Positions 15,477 through 26,545 of a DNA stretch of 64,000 bases are shown here, in pieces. The number at the start of each line of letters is the position of its first letter. The stretch's first letter is position 1. The translations under genes were made by a program, and so were the position numbers. The notes under the pieces are model-generated. The model was not told where the DNA came from. It saw nothing but the letters and a program-made list of their open reading frames with translations, and ran no database searches. The DNA is taken from the NCBI RefSeq assembly GCF_018531445.1, contig NZ_JAHDTH010000004.1, positions 1-64,000 on the forward strand, read 5' to 3'. This DNA comes from Pseudonocardia lacus (GTDB lineage: Bacteria > Actinomycetota > Actinomycetes > Mycobacteriales > Pseudonocardiaceae).

Positions 15477-15857
15477 GTGGCTGACGACTTCGACGATGAC
15501 GCCGATGCCGTCCCCCTGGTGCGCCCGTACAGCCGCACCGGGGGCCGGACCCGCGCCAACATCGAGTTGGCGATCGAGACGCTGATCTCGACGACCGACG
15601 CCGGCCGGGCCCGCGTGGCCCACATGGACGGCGCCCACCAGCCGATCGCCGAGCTGTGCCTGCAGTCGCGGTCGGTCGCCGAGGTCTCGGCGCTGCTGCG
15701 CATCCCGCTGGGGGTGGCCAGGGTGCTGGTGTCGGACATGGTCGGCATGGGCCTGGTCGTCGTGCACCAGACCACCAGCAGCGCCGACGCCGACCCCGCC
15801 GGCCGCCCGAGCTTCAACCTCATGGAGCGCGTGCTCGCCGGCCTCCGAGCCCTCTGA
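15477..15857 (+). CDS. DUF742 protein (CvnC-like)
   Basis: A 126-residue protein with the DUF742 pattern: VRPYSRTGGRTRANIELAIE near the N-terminus, then a winged-helix-like part, SRSVAEVSALLRIPLGVARVLVSDM, and the ending PSFNLMERVLAGLRAL. In conservons, DUF742 proteins work with the roadblock protein CvnB and the small GTPase CvnD downstream of the kinase. GTG 15477 is the start giving the normal length. It follows the kinase by 107 bp, a gap too short for a missing CvnB, and a terminator-like palindrome follows it directly. Confidence 0.9.
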   Translation: MADDFDDDADAVPLVRPYSRTGGRTRANIELAIETLISTTDAGRARVAHMDGAHQPIAELCLQSRSVAEVSALLRIPLGVARVLVSDMVGMGLVVVHQTTSSADADPAGRPSFNLMERVLAGLRAL

Positions 15858-15893
15858 CCCACCCTCTCCCCTCCCCGCACCCCCGTCCCGTTT

Positions 15894-15945
15894 GTCGGGA
15901 AAGCCACCATCAGGACGTCGGGTGTCCTGATGGTGGCTTCCCGAC
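15894..15945. terminator. 22-bp palindrome of the GGAAAGCCAC family, likely terminator
   Basis: Left arm 15894-15916, right arm 15924-15945; one bulged A is the only flaw. The core is GGGAAAGCCACCATCAGG. It lies between the convergent DUF742 and amidohydrolase genes. A second member lies at 46439-46493. Confidence 0.75.
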
Positions 15946-15993
15946 GCCCCTCCGGGGGAGGGAGCCCGGAGGGCGGGGCGGAGCGCGAGGGGG

Positions 15994-17109
15994 TCAGGCC
16001 CCGGCGGCGACGGATGGGACGGGGGCGGTGGGGAGTGCGGTGGGGAGTGGGATCCGGTAGAGGCGGGCGGCGTTGCCGCCCAGGACGGCCGCGACCGCGG
16101 CGGCGTCCCACCGCGGGAAGCGGGCCACCAGCTCGCCCGGGAACCGGTAGGCGGCCAGCTCCCGCACCAGCCGGCCGGGCCGCACCATCGGGTAGCCGCT
16201 GCCGAACAGCAGCCGCCCCGCCCCGAACGCGGCCAGCAGCGCCCCGAACGCGTGCGCGAACCCCTGCGATCCGGTCCAGGGCAGGATCTCCGACAGCACG
16301 ACGTGCACGTTCGGCATGACCGCCAGCTCGCACAGCCTGCGGGTGGGCAGGCAGCCCGCCCCCAGCACGAACCGGACCTGCGGCAGCGCCGCGGCCAGCT
16401 CGCAGAACTCCCCGGTGTCGAAGCCGGGCGGGGCCACCCTGGCCTCCGCGCTCGCCCGCACCGGCCGGGCCGCGCCGGCGCGCACCGGCTCGGCCCACCG
16501 CGGCACCACCGGCGGGCGCACCCGAACCGGCGCGCCCGGCGGCTCGGCGTGCCGCCACGGCGCCTGCCGGGTGGACGGGCCAACCCCGATGTGGACGACG
16601 TCCGCCCCGGCCGCCGCGCACCGGGCCAGCACCGTGCGCAGCCACGGGTCCCCGAGCGCGAGCCGCCCGGCCGGTCGGCCGCGCTCGCACAGGGTGATCC
16701 CGCGCAGGTCGAACCGGCGCACCCGCGGGGTCAGCCCGCGGGCCCCCGGCTGGCCGCCGCCGGGGTCCAGCTCGCCGGAGAGCACGAACCGGTCGGGCAT
16801 CCAGCCGGCCATCTCGGCGTGCCACTCCAGCGGGCTGAAGCCCAGCACGAACAGCTCCCCGAGCACCACCGGCTGCAGCACGGCCCGGTCGACGTAGCCG
16901 TCGCCGAACACGTCCCGGTTGAGGCTCCGCTCGGAGACCCGCTCGACCTCGTGCGGCGGCACCCCGGCGCCGTCCAGCTCGCGGTGGCGGCGCAGCAGGT
17001 GGATCGCGTAGGACTCACCGGCGGGGGCCGCCTGGTTGTGCGGGCTGGCGTCCCAGATGTGCACCTGGGCGTCGACCACCGGGACGAGCCGGCCCCCGAC
17101 GGTGTACAC
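15994..17109 (-). CDS. amidohydrolase-2-like protein of the monooxygenase cluster
   Basis: A 371-residue TIM-barrel protein of the amidohydrolase-2 family, which is regularly coded after propane-monooxygenase genes. The start (GTG 17109) is 2 bp after the stop of the GroEL-like gene. Usual metal ligands are changed: the N-terminal HxH is QVH (Gln15, His17), and the Asp of the GSDYP motif is Gly (FGSGYP, Gly about 305). NAARLYRI near the C-terminus and the overall spacing still follow the family. It may therefore be a non-hydrolytic or structural member, perhaps helping assembly or handling of the monooxygenase. The role of these proteins in known clusters is not settled. Confidence 0.7.
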   Translation of the reverse strand: MYTVGGRLVPVVDAQVHIWDASPHNQAAPAGESYAIHLLRRHRELDGAGVPPHEVERVSERSLNRDVFGDGYVDRAVLQPVVLGELFVLGFSPLEWHAEMAGWMPDRFVLSGELDPGGGQPGARGLTPRVRRFDLRGITLCERGRPAGRLALGDPWLRTVLARCAAAGADVVHIGVGPSTRQAPWRHAEPPGAPVRVRPPVVPRWAEPVRAGAARPVRASAEARVAPPGFDTGEFCELAAALPQVRFVLGAGCLPTRRLCELAVMPNVHVVLSEILPWTGSQGFAHAFGALLAAFGAGRLLFGSGYPMVRPGRLVRELAAYRFPGELVARFPRWDAAAVAAVLGGNAARLYRIPLPTALPTAPVPSVAAGA

Positions 17110-17111
17110 CG

Positions 17112-19290
<2,179 letters not shown>

Positions 19291-19294
<4 letters not shown>

Positions 19295-20490
19295 TGCTTC
19301 AGCTCCTTCGGGGTCTCGAGTCCGAGGTCGGCGACGATCGCGGCGAACCGGTTCTTGGCCCGGTCCAGGCTGTCCTCGAAGCGCGGCGGCTTCGCGTCGG
19401 GCATGCTCCACAGCGGCTGCATGGCCCGCGCCGCTTCCAGGCACTGCGGCACCCAGTCGCTGAGCCAGCCCTGCATGAGCACCTTGTTGTGGTCGGCGAA
19501 CTCCCGGTCCTGGGTGAGCGGGCCGAAGCAGGCCTGGGTCCAGCGCAGGTCCCGGGCGGAGAAGTCGTGCTCGGCCGCGCCGACCACGGTCGGGGTCACG
19601 TAGTCGCCGTTCTGCGCGGCCGCCTGCATCACCAGGTTGCTGCGGAACAGCTCGCCGATCAGCGGCTCGAACACCACGTTCGTGGCGAACACCGACTCGC
19701 CCCAGTCGTCGTCGACGGCGGTCAGCTTCTCGGTGACCTTGCGCGCGCCCTGCCACGCCGGGTCGTTGTTCCAGGCGTCCAGGTGCGCGGCGCCGTCGAA
19801 GCCGGGGATCTCCTCGGTCAGCGTCATGTTGTAGAGCGCCAGGTCCTGCGCGAACCGGATCTTGTGCATGCTGTTCACCGCCATCGCGGTGTTGTGCATG
19901 TTGGTCGGGCCGGAACGGTTGCAGGCGGCGAACACGTAGAGCCCGAGGATGTGCTCGATGTGCATCCAGGCGCCGACGTTGCGCTCGACGAAGCGCACCC
20001 AGTTCGGCGTCCACTGCTCGAACGACTTGCCCTCGCGGGCGTTGTCGATGTTCTGGTTGACCTGCCGGACGACGTTCGCGTTATAGCGGTAGAACGTCAT
20101 CTCCCATTCCTCGTTGGGATCCCGGAACTCGTGCCAACCGTGCGCGGGCCACTGCTTCACCTGCATGCCGCCGCTGCCCGGTCCGCGCTGCGGCTCGGGC
20201 TCGTCCACGCCCCAGGCCTTCAGCTTGGTCCAGTGCAGCGGGTAGCCGGCCTCGCCGTTGGCGAAGCCGTAGATCCAGCCCTGGGACAGGTAGTGCCGGG
20301 GGTCGGGCTGGACGTCGACGGTGACGTCCTCGTAGTGGGTCTGCTTGCGCTTGGCCGGCTCGTAGTAGTTGTAGCGGCGGGCACCCGGCCCGGAGTCGGG
20401 GAACTCGCGGGCCCCCGCCTCGGCGTCGGTGAACTGCGGCTTGGGGACGCTCCGCTCCGGGCGTTCGGTGCCTGCAGTCGTCGCAGTCAT
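19291..20490 (-). CDS. prmC: propane monooxygenase hydroxylase small (beta) subunit
   Basis: A 399-residue beta subunit of a soluble diiron monooxygenase. Typical parts: RRYNYYEPAKRKQTHYEDVT near the N-terminus, WHEFRDPNEEWEMTFYRYNA and the all-helical body with WVRFVERNVGAWMHIEHILG. Beta subunits share the ferritin-like fold of the large subunit but carry no iron site. ATG 20490 has AGGAAGGCGAGG upstream. It starts 87 bp after prmB, a stretch without clear signals, and overlaps prmD by 4 bp. Confidence 0.92.
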
Positions 20491-20577
20491 GAGTCCTCGC
20501 CTTCCTGCTCACGCACTCCCTCGCTGTCGCTCGGTCGGCGCTTCGCGGTGCTCTGTGCCAATGGTTCGTTCGTAAAC

Positions 20578-21615
20578 TCACTCACCGGTAGTGGTGAACT
20601 TGTCGTAGAAGATGTTGTCCTCGCGCACTCCGAGCCTGGTCAGAGCCGGTATGGCGGCGTCGACCATCGGGGGCGGGCCGCACACGTAGGCGTCGCGGCC
20701 GGCCAGGTCGGGCTCGCACCGGGCGAGCACGTCGGTGATCAGACCGACCTCGCCGGCCCAGTCGTCGGTGTCAAGGGGCTCGGACAGCGCCGGGACGAAC
20801 CGGAACCCCGGCAGCCGCGCCTGCAGGGCCCGCAGTTCCTCCTCGAAGCACAGGTCGCGGCGCTGGCGGGCGCCGTAGTAGAAGACGGCCTGCCGGTCGA
20901 CGCCGCGGTCGGCCATCGACCGCAGCAGGCCGAGCACCGGCGCCATGCCGGCGCCGCCGCCGACGAACACCAGCGGCGAGGTCCGGCTCTCGCGCAGCGT
21001 GAAGGTGCCGAACGGCCCCTCCACCTCAAGCCGGTCGCCGACCGCCACCTTCGTCGCGAGGAACTCGGAGAACAGGCCGTTCGGGTAGACCTTGATCACG
21101 AACTCGAAGACCCCGCCGTCCCGGTCGGGGACGTTGGCCATCGAGAACGAGCGGCTCTCCTCGGTGTCGGGGACGGTGATGTCCAGGTACTGCCCGGGGA
21201 AGAACTTGATCTCCGCGGGCTCCACCAGCTTCAGCACCAGGTGGCGCAGGTCGTGGGTGACCGGCTCGTTGGACACCACCTCGGCCACGCCCTTCCGCAG
21301 CGGCAGGCCCGACCGGATGATCTCCTCGTCGTAGTTGAGCAGCTCGATGACCAGGTCCTCGTAGGCGTGCGCCCGGCAGAGGAGCGTCGAGCCCTCCTCC
21401 TTCTCGTAGTCGGGCAGCGCGAACGTCGAGTACTTGTCGAGCTCGATGTCCTCGCCCTCGAGGACGAACGACTTGCAGGCCGCGCACTGCCCTTCCTTGC
21501 AACCGTGCATGAGCTGGACGCCCTGCTCGGCGGCGGCGCGCAGGATCGTCTGGTCCTCGTCGACCTCGATCTCGATGCCGACCGGCTCGAACCGGACGAC
21601 GTGCTTCTCACCCAT
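20578..21615 (-). CDS. prmB: propane monooxygenase reductase, [2Fe-2S]/FAD
   Basis: A 345-residue reductase that passes electrons from NADH through FAD and a [2Fe-2S] centre to the hydroxylase. Plant-type ferredoxin domain at 1-95 with Cys39, Cys44, Cys47 and Cys80 (CKEGQCAACK ... LLC). FAD domain with the RSFSMAN motif near residue 165; NAD domain with VFVGGGAGMAPVLGLLRSM and the terminal YVCGPPPMVDA. ATG 21615 has GGGGAG about 8 nt upstream and gives the normal N-terminus. A hairpin at 21665-21709 separates it from prmA, so its expression level may be set apart from that of the hydroxylase. Confidence 0.94.
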   Translation of the reverse strand: MGEKHVVRFEPVGIEIEVDEDQTILRAAAEQGVQLMHGCKEGQCAACKSFVLEGEDIELDKYSTFALPDYEKEEGSTLLCRAHAYEDLVIELLNYDEEIIRSGLPLRKGVAEVVSNEPVTHDLRHLVLKLVEPAEIKFFPGQYLDITVPDTEESRSFSMANVPDRDGGVFEFVIKVYPNGLFSEFLATKVAVGDRLEVEGPFGTFTLRESRTSPLVFVGGGAGMAPVLGLLRSMADRGVDRQAVFYYGARQRRDLCFEEELRALQARLPGFRFVPALSEPLDTDDWAGEVGLITDVLARCEPDLAGRDAYVCGPPPMVDAAIPALTRLGVREDNIFYDKFTTTGE

Positions 21616-21664
21616 CGTGCTGACTCCCCGCCTCTCGCGACGGTCGTGGCTGGACGAGGGCATG

Positions 21665-21709
21665 GCGGGGGAAGGACCGACGATGGCGTCGTCGGCCCCT
21701 CCCCCTCGC
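21665..21709 (-). promoter_or_regulatory. imperfect hairpin between prmA and prmB
   Basis: Left arm GCGGGGGAAGGACCGACGA (21665-21683) and right arm TCGTCGGCC...CCCTCGC (21689-21709) pair over about 20 bp with few flaws and a 5-nt loop. Inside an operon such a hairpin can stabilise the upstream message or reduce read-through. No T-tract follows. Confidence 0.5.
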
Positions 21710-21720
21710 CTGACCCGCGC

Positions 21721-23373
21721 TCAGGCGCTGGTGGGCGCCGGACGGCCGGCGGGGCCCTGCTGGTTGTAGTCGGCCACGTAGGCCGCCCGCTGGGCGTCGG
21801 TCATCTCGTTGAACAGGACGTTGGGGCTCTGCAGCGGCGGGCAGCGCCGCATGTGGTCCAGCGTCCACATCTTCTTGGGGTCGAGGTCCAGGTGCGGCTG
21901 GGCCGTCATCGTCTTGCCGTCGTCGCGGACGAAGCCCATGTCGGAGACCACGTCGGCCCAGTTCCAGCCGTGGTAGAGGGTCTCCCACTCGCGCTTGCCG
22001 ACCAGCCGGCCCATGTTCGGGGTGTCCCGGCCCTGGTAGCTCGGGCGGAACGCCTCGACGTCGGTCCAGCGGCACACCTCGTGGCAGTAGGTGCGGTGCT
22101 GGCCGTCGACCTCGGCGGTGACCATGTCCTCACGGACCAGGCACGGGACCATGCAGGTCCAGCACCGGGCCGGGTAGACGTAGTCGACGTCCTCGAACAC
22201 GATCGGGTTGTGCCCGTTGGGCGTGGCCAGCCGGTTGTAGTTCTCCCACCAGGCGCCGTACTTGTCGTACCAGCCCGGGTACTTGTACTCGAACCACTCG
22301 AAGTCCGTGTCGGTCATCGCGTCGATGCGCCAGTAGTTGGCCAGCCAACCGGTGGCGAAGAACTGCGCGACCTCGTGGACGTAGCCCTTCTCCCAGATCT
22401 GCTTCCACGACTCCTCGATCAAGTCGTGCGGGATGACCAGGCCGTACTTCTCCAGCGGCACCAGGTACGACCGGTAGTAGTCGTCGTAGATCCAGCGGCG
22501 CCACATCTCGGCGTAGGACTCGCGGTCCTTGCGCCGGTCCTTGGTGCCGTACTCGATGAACGTGCCGATGGCCGCGTCCACCACGCGGTGGTTGTTCCAC
22601 CACGCGTAGCGCAGGTCGCGCTCGAGCAGCTGGCGGTTGTCCTCGTCCGACAGCGCCATCAGCAGCGTGGCGTAGCCGTTGGAGATGTGGCGCGACTCGT
22701 CGGACTGGACCGAGTGGAACACCGTGGGCAGCAGGTAGTCACCGTTCGCGGCGGCCTCGGCGGGCATCGCCACGAACAGGGTGTTGGTGAACGCCGTCTC
22801 GGCGACGATCGTCAGGTAGATGCTGGCCGCGGTGATCGCGTCACCGGTGATGAACCCCTCCGCGAACTGGCGGCCGATGGTGCCGCAGTAGTCGCCCTGG
22901 AAGTTGCGCAGGCTGTTGTTGAAGCCGGCCGGGTCGATGTAGTTGTTCATGTACAGGCGCTTGAGGTTCTGCTGGATCGTCGAGTGCCGGACCTCGTCGA
23001 TCATCTGGATCGCCTGGCCGTTGTGCAGCTCCGGGTTCGGGACCACGTGGAACAGCATCGGCATCGAGCGCGCGGCGGAGATCTCCGGCAGCGGGATGAT
23101 GGACAGGAACAGCTTCTGCCACTCCAGCCAGCGCTCCTGCACCTGGCGGAACATGTTGCCGCGGATGGCACCGTCGGAGGCACCGTAGACGCGGTGGTCC
23201 TTCTCCTCCTGCATGGGGAAGTACGACCGCAGGACCTGCTTGAGCGGGTCCTTCTTCGACGCCTTCCGGAAGGTGTAGTCGGTGCCGTACTTCATGTACG
23301 GCTCGTGGTACTGCGGCTCCCAGGCCAGTTCCTGGATCTTCTGATGAGCCTTGGCGAGACTCTGCCGACTCAC
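21721..23373 (-). CDS. prmA: propane monooxygenase hydroxylase large (alpha) subunit, diiron
   Basis: A 550-residue alpha subunit that holds the active site. All six iron ligands of the family are visible: Glu97 (LPEISAAR), Glu127 and His130 (DEVRH), Glu192 (AETAF), Glu226 and His229 (DESRH). The Cys-rich segment [15 protein letters not shown] near residues 405-435 is also typical of this group. It resembles group 5/6 soluble diiron monooxygenases (PrmA, MimA, ThmA), which oxidise propane, phenols, acetone or tetrahydrofuran; the sequence as read by eye does not decide the substrate. GTG 23373 follows GAGGAG. First gene of the cluster. Confidence 0.94.
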   Translation of the reverse strand: MSRQSLAKAHQKIQELAWEPQYHEPYMKYGTDYTFRKASKKDPLKQVLRSYFPMQEEKDHRVYGASDGAIRGNMFRQVQERWLEWQKLFLSIIPLPEISAARSMPMLFHVVPNPELHNGQAIQMIDEVRHSTIQQNLKRLYMNNYIDPAGFNNSLRNFQGDYCGTIGRQFAEGFITGDAITAASIYLTIVAETAFTNTLFVAMPAEAAANGDYLLPTVFHSVQSDESRHISNGYATLLMALSDEDNRQLLERDLRYAWWNNHRVVDAAIGTFIEYGTKDRRKDRESYAEMWRRWIYDDYYRSYLVPLEKYGLVIPHDLIEESWKQIWEKGYVHEVAQFFATGWLANYWRIDAMTDTDFEWFEYKYPGWYDKYGAWWENYNRLATPNGHNPIVFEDVDYVYPARCWTCMVPCLVREDMVTAEVDGQHRTYCHEVCRWTDVEAFRPSYQGRDTPNMGRLVGKREWETLYHGWNWADVVSDMGFVRDDGKTMTAQPHLDLDPKKMWTLDHMRRCPPLQSPNVLFNEMTDAQRAAYVADYNQQGPAGRPAPTSA

Positions 23374-23716
23374 GTCGTCTCCTCACTGCTGTGGTGTGCC
23401 GAGCACCGCTGCGCACGGCGCGGGCGCGCGGAACGGGCGCGTGGTCTGCCCCCTCCGGCTGCCGGTCCGGCGCGGGTGGGCCGGCGGTGGAGGTGGGACC
23501 CGAGACGGACGGGCGTCGGGCCGGTGCGCGGGCCGACCGGCGTCCGGATGTCTCGTGCCCCGAATCACACCGCCCCGCCGCAGCTCACGGGGTCTCAATA
23601 TGAGACTCTGGGCCCCACTCTCGTGCCCTGTTCGGCGCGCTCGGCGGCCGGTACCGTTCTGGACAGCTGATTCCGCAGAGCCGCGGAGCGCCGGCTACGC
23701 CGAGGAGGGCAACCAG
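23374..23716. promoter_or_regulatory. divergent control region between prmA and its activator
   Basis: 343 bp. The only AT-rich spot is around 23590-23610. It holds the inverted repeat GTCTCA-ATA-TGAGAC (23592-23606), about 219 bp upstream of prmA and 111 bp upstream of the activator, a good place for an activator-binding site. On the prmA strand CATATT within it could serve as a -10, but no matching -35 is clear. Activator side: GAGGAGGG lies before its TTG start. Confidence 0.45.
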
Positions 23717-25546
23717 TTGGTCCGCCCGAACTACAGATCCCACGCCGGATCGTCGCAACGACCCGAGCTGGCCGTCGACGACCTCGTGCGTGCCCGGACC
23801 TCGTTCCTGGTGGACCACTCGGTCGAGGAGGGCACGGTCCGCGACACCATCCTCGCCTCCTGGACCAGGTCCCAGGAGTGGGACGTCGCCACCGACGACG
23901 TCGAGCTGTCCTGCGAGTACGACTCCGACCCCGACTCGCCACTCGTGCGCGCGGCCAAGCCCGTCATCGGCGACGTGGCCGACCAGCTGGCCACCGAGCC
24001 CGTCAGCGTCATCCTCACCGACGCCGAGGGCGTCGTGCTCGCCCGCCGCACCGGCGACTCCACGCTCAACCAGCACCTCGACAAGGTCTGGCTGGCCCCC
24101 GGCTTCTCCTACGCCGAGCGCTACATCGGCACCAACGGCATCGGCACCGCGCTGGAGGGCCGCGGCCCCGTCCAGGTCTACGGCCACGAGCACTACGTGG
24201 AGAACCTCGCCGACCTGGCCTGCGCCGGCGCCCCGATCTGGCACCCGGTCACCGGCAAGCTGATGGGCGTCGTCGACCTCACCTGCTGGCGCCCCGACGC
24301 CGGGCGCTTCATGGCCATGGCGGTCAGCCGCATCGCCCGCCAGATCGAGGGCGCGCTGCTCGACCAGTCCGGCCCCCGCGAGCTCGCCCTCCTGCACGAC
24401 TACCTCACCGCGTGCCGGCGCGGGCGCGGCGCCGTCCTCGGCGTCAGCCCCGACCTGGTCATGATGAACGACCAGGCGCGCGAGCTGATCGACCCGTCCG
24501 ACCAGGTCGCGCTCGTCGCCGGGGCCATCGAGGCGCTGAACTCGCCGAGCCGGCTCACCCTCGTCGACCTGCCCAGCGGCTCGGTCGCCCGCGTGCAGGG
24601 CCGCCCGAGCTGGACCGAGCGCGGCGGCGCGGGCGGCGTGCTGCACGTCCAGCTCGCCGCCCCCGACCCGAAGCCCGCCGCGCACACCCCGCACGCCCTC
24701 CCCCAGCCCGCGCTACCCGCGGCCGTCGGCTCCGGCCTGCGCTGGACGAAGTGCTGCCAGGCGGTCGACCGGCACTTCCAGAACCGCGAGTGGGTGGTCC
24801 TGGAGGGCGAGCCGGGCACCGGCAAGACCACCGTCGCCCGCGCCACCCACCAGGCCCGCACCCCCGCCGCGCACCTGCGCGTCCTCGACGCCGACGACTA
24901 CGGCGCCCGCTGGATCGCCGACATCATCGAGGAGCTGGAGACCGGCGGCGGCACCCTGGTCATCACCCACGTCGACCGGCTGCCCGCCGAGGGCCGGCAG
25001 GCCCTCGGCGACGCCCTGGAGCCGCACCGCGAGTCCACCGACCCCGAGCGCCCCTGGGTCGTGGCCACCGTCGACTCCGGCCGCGGCCCCGCCGAGCTGC
25101 TGGAGCTGTTCCCCCGCACCGTCCCGGTGCCCCCGTTGCGCCACCACGTCGAGGACGTCGCCGAGCTGGTCCCGCACCTGCTGGCCCGCCTCACCCGCAG
25201 CCACGACCTGACCTGCTCGCCCGACGCGCTGCGCGTCCTGATGCGCAACCGCTGGCCCGGCAACGTCGAGCAGCTCTACCAGGTGCTGCGCAAGACCGTC
25301 GCCCGCCGCCGCTCCGGCGAGCTGGTCCCGGCCGACCTCCCGGCCGAGGCCCGCGCCGTCACCCGCCGCGTGCTGACGCCGCTGGAGGCCATCGAGTGCG
25401 ACGCCATCGTCGACGCGCTGCTCGACAACGCCGGGAACAAGGCCGAGGCGGCGCGGCAGCTGGGGATGTCCCGGGCGACGATCTACCGCAAGATCCGCGG
25501 CTACGGCATCTCGGTGCCCGGTCCGGAGGCCGGCGGGCGGGGCTGA
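23717..25546 (+). CDS. AcoR/MimR-type transcriptional activator of the monooxygenase cluster
   Basis: A 609-residue regulator: N-terminal helical part, GAF domain (about 80-200; VSVILTDAEGVVLARRTGD, then FSYAERYIGTNGIGTALEG), an AAA+-like domain (Walker A GEPGTGKTT near 365) and a C-terminal Fis-type helix-turn-helix (GNKAEAARQLGMSRATIYRKI, about 573-595). The GAFTGA loop that contacts sigma-54 is absent, and the usual Walker B DE reads VITHVD. Actinobacteria lack sigma-54, so it must work with another sigma factor. TTG 23717 is preferred because GAGGAGGG lies at the right distance upstream. Divergent from prmA, like mimR from mimA. The inducer is probably the monooxygenase substrate or product. 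Confidence 0.85.
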   Translation: MVRPNYRSHAGSSQRPELAVDDLVRARTSFLVDHSVEEGTVRDTILASWTRSQEWDVATDDVELSCEYDSDPDSPLVRAAKPVIGDVADQLATEPVSVILTDAEGVVLARRTGDSTLNQHLDKVWLAPGFSYAERYIGTNGIGTALEGRGPVQVYGHEHYVENLADLACAGAPIWHPVTGKLMGVVDLTCWRPDAGRFMAMAVSRIARQIEGALLDQSGPRELALLHDYLTACRRGRGAVLGVSPDLVMMNDQARELIDPSDQVALVAGAIEALNSPSRLTLVDLPSGSVARVQGRPSWTERGGAGGVLHVQLAAPDPKPAAHTPHALPQPALPAAVGSGLRWTKCCQAVDRHFQNREWVVLEGEPGTGKTTVARATHQARTPAAHLRVLDADDYGARWIADIIEELETGGGTLVITHVDRLPAEGRQALGDALEPHRESTDPERPWVVATVDSGRGPAELLELFPRTVPVPPLRHHVEDVAELVPHLLARLTRSHDLTCSPDALRVLMRNRWPGNVEQLYQVLRKTVARRRSGELVPADLPAEARAVTRRVLTPLEAIECDAIVDALLDNAGNKAEAARQLGMSRATIYRKIRGYGISVPGPEAGGRG

Positions 25547-26247
25547 CCCTGGTCGGCGGCCCGGGCATCGGCCAGCAGCCGCAGGCTCAGGGCCGCGGCC
25601 CACGTCCAGATGACCGCGCCGCCGGCGAGCATGAGCCGGAAGTCCTGGGCCGGGAACGCCGCGAACCCGAGGACGTAGTACGCGAGCGCGGCGACCACGC
25701 TGTAGGCCGCCCACCCTCGCCGTCCGGCGCGGGCGAACCGGCGAGCGAACACCAGGCAGGCCACGCTGAGGGCGACACCCATCCCGACCGGCGCGACGTT
25801 GTGCAGGAGGCCGTGCCAGCTGGTCTCGCCCAGGCCGGCGGGGGTTCCGGGCGGGAACCCGTCGGCCGGGTCGGTGCGGAACACCCCGGCCCAGATCAGC
25901 GCCACCCCGTAGACGCCCAGGAGGGCGGGCCCCCAGGTGCGCCCGGTCGATCCCGGGCGCAGCACCCGTGCCGTGCCGATCGCGGACGCGACCACGAGCA
26001 GGCCGCTGACCAGGAAGTTGACCGTCTGGATCCAGCCCTGCTCGCCCAGGCTCAGCATGCTGAGGGGGTGCCGGCGCGGATCGAACCCGTCGCGGGTCGT
26101 CGCCTGCGCCAGGATCAGCAGGACGAACAGCGGGCCGGCGACGACACCGCAGGCGAGCAGGATGCGGGTCGCGCGCGACGGTGCGGCCGCCGCGCGGGCA
26201 GCGGGTGGGGACGCGGGGTCGGAGGTGCGGGAGGCGTCTGCGGACAT
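25501..26247 (-). CDS. DUF998 family membrane protein
   Basis: A 248-residue membrane protein with about six segments. HPLSMLSLGEQGWIQTVNFL after the first segment and FRTDPADGFPPG in the middle are typical of DUF998 proteins, whose function is unknown. The N-terminal 25 residues are an Ala/Pro-rich cytosolic lead. The 3' end overlaps the end of the convergent activator gene by 46 bp. The 298 bp upstream (26248-26545) hold no gene and no clear signal apart from its promoter. Confidence 0.82.
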   Translation of the reverse strand: MSADASRTSDPASPPAARAAAAPSRATRILLACGVVAGPLFVLLILAQATTRDGFDPRRHPLSMLSLGEQGWIQTVNFLVSGLLVVASAIGTARVLRPGSTGRTWGPALLGVYGVALIWAGVFRTDPADGFPPGTPAGLGETSWHGLLHNVAPVGMGVALSVACLVFARRFARAGRRGWAAYSVVAALAYYVLGFAAFPAQDFRLMLAGGAVIWTWAAALSLRLLADARAADQGQPRPPASGPGTEMP

Positions 26248-26545
26248 GGGTCGACTCCTGTCGTGGTCGTGCCGGGAAGGGGGTGCGCGGCTGCGCAGCG
26301 TGCGGACGCCCGTCGCGCCGTCGGGGCACGACGAAGCAGCCGGCGCGACGGGACACGGCTGACCGCGGCAGGACGCGACGGCACGCGCGGGGCGTCCGAC
26401 GGGGACGCCGCGCGTCGACGAGGGCGGGGAAGGTCGGCCGGGGCCACGACGGGCCGGGCCGGAGCGGGAGGTGGGGCTCAGGTGGGCGGGCGGTCGCCGG
26501 CGACCGCCGTGGTCGGTGCGGGGCGCCGGCCAGCCGCCGGGCGGC

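Noticed and set aside
23351..23716. Longer N-terminus for the AcoR/MimR-type activator
   Set aside because: The extra residues would run antisense into prmA and across the control region, and TTG 23717 has a strong ribosome-binding site.
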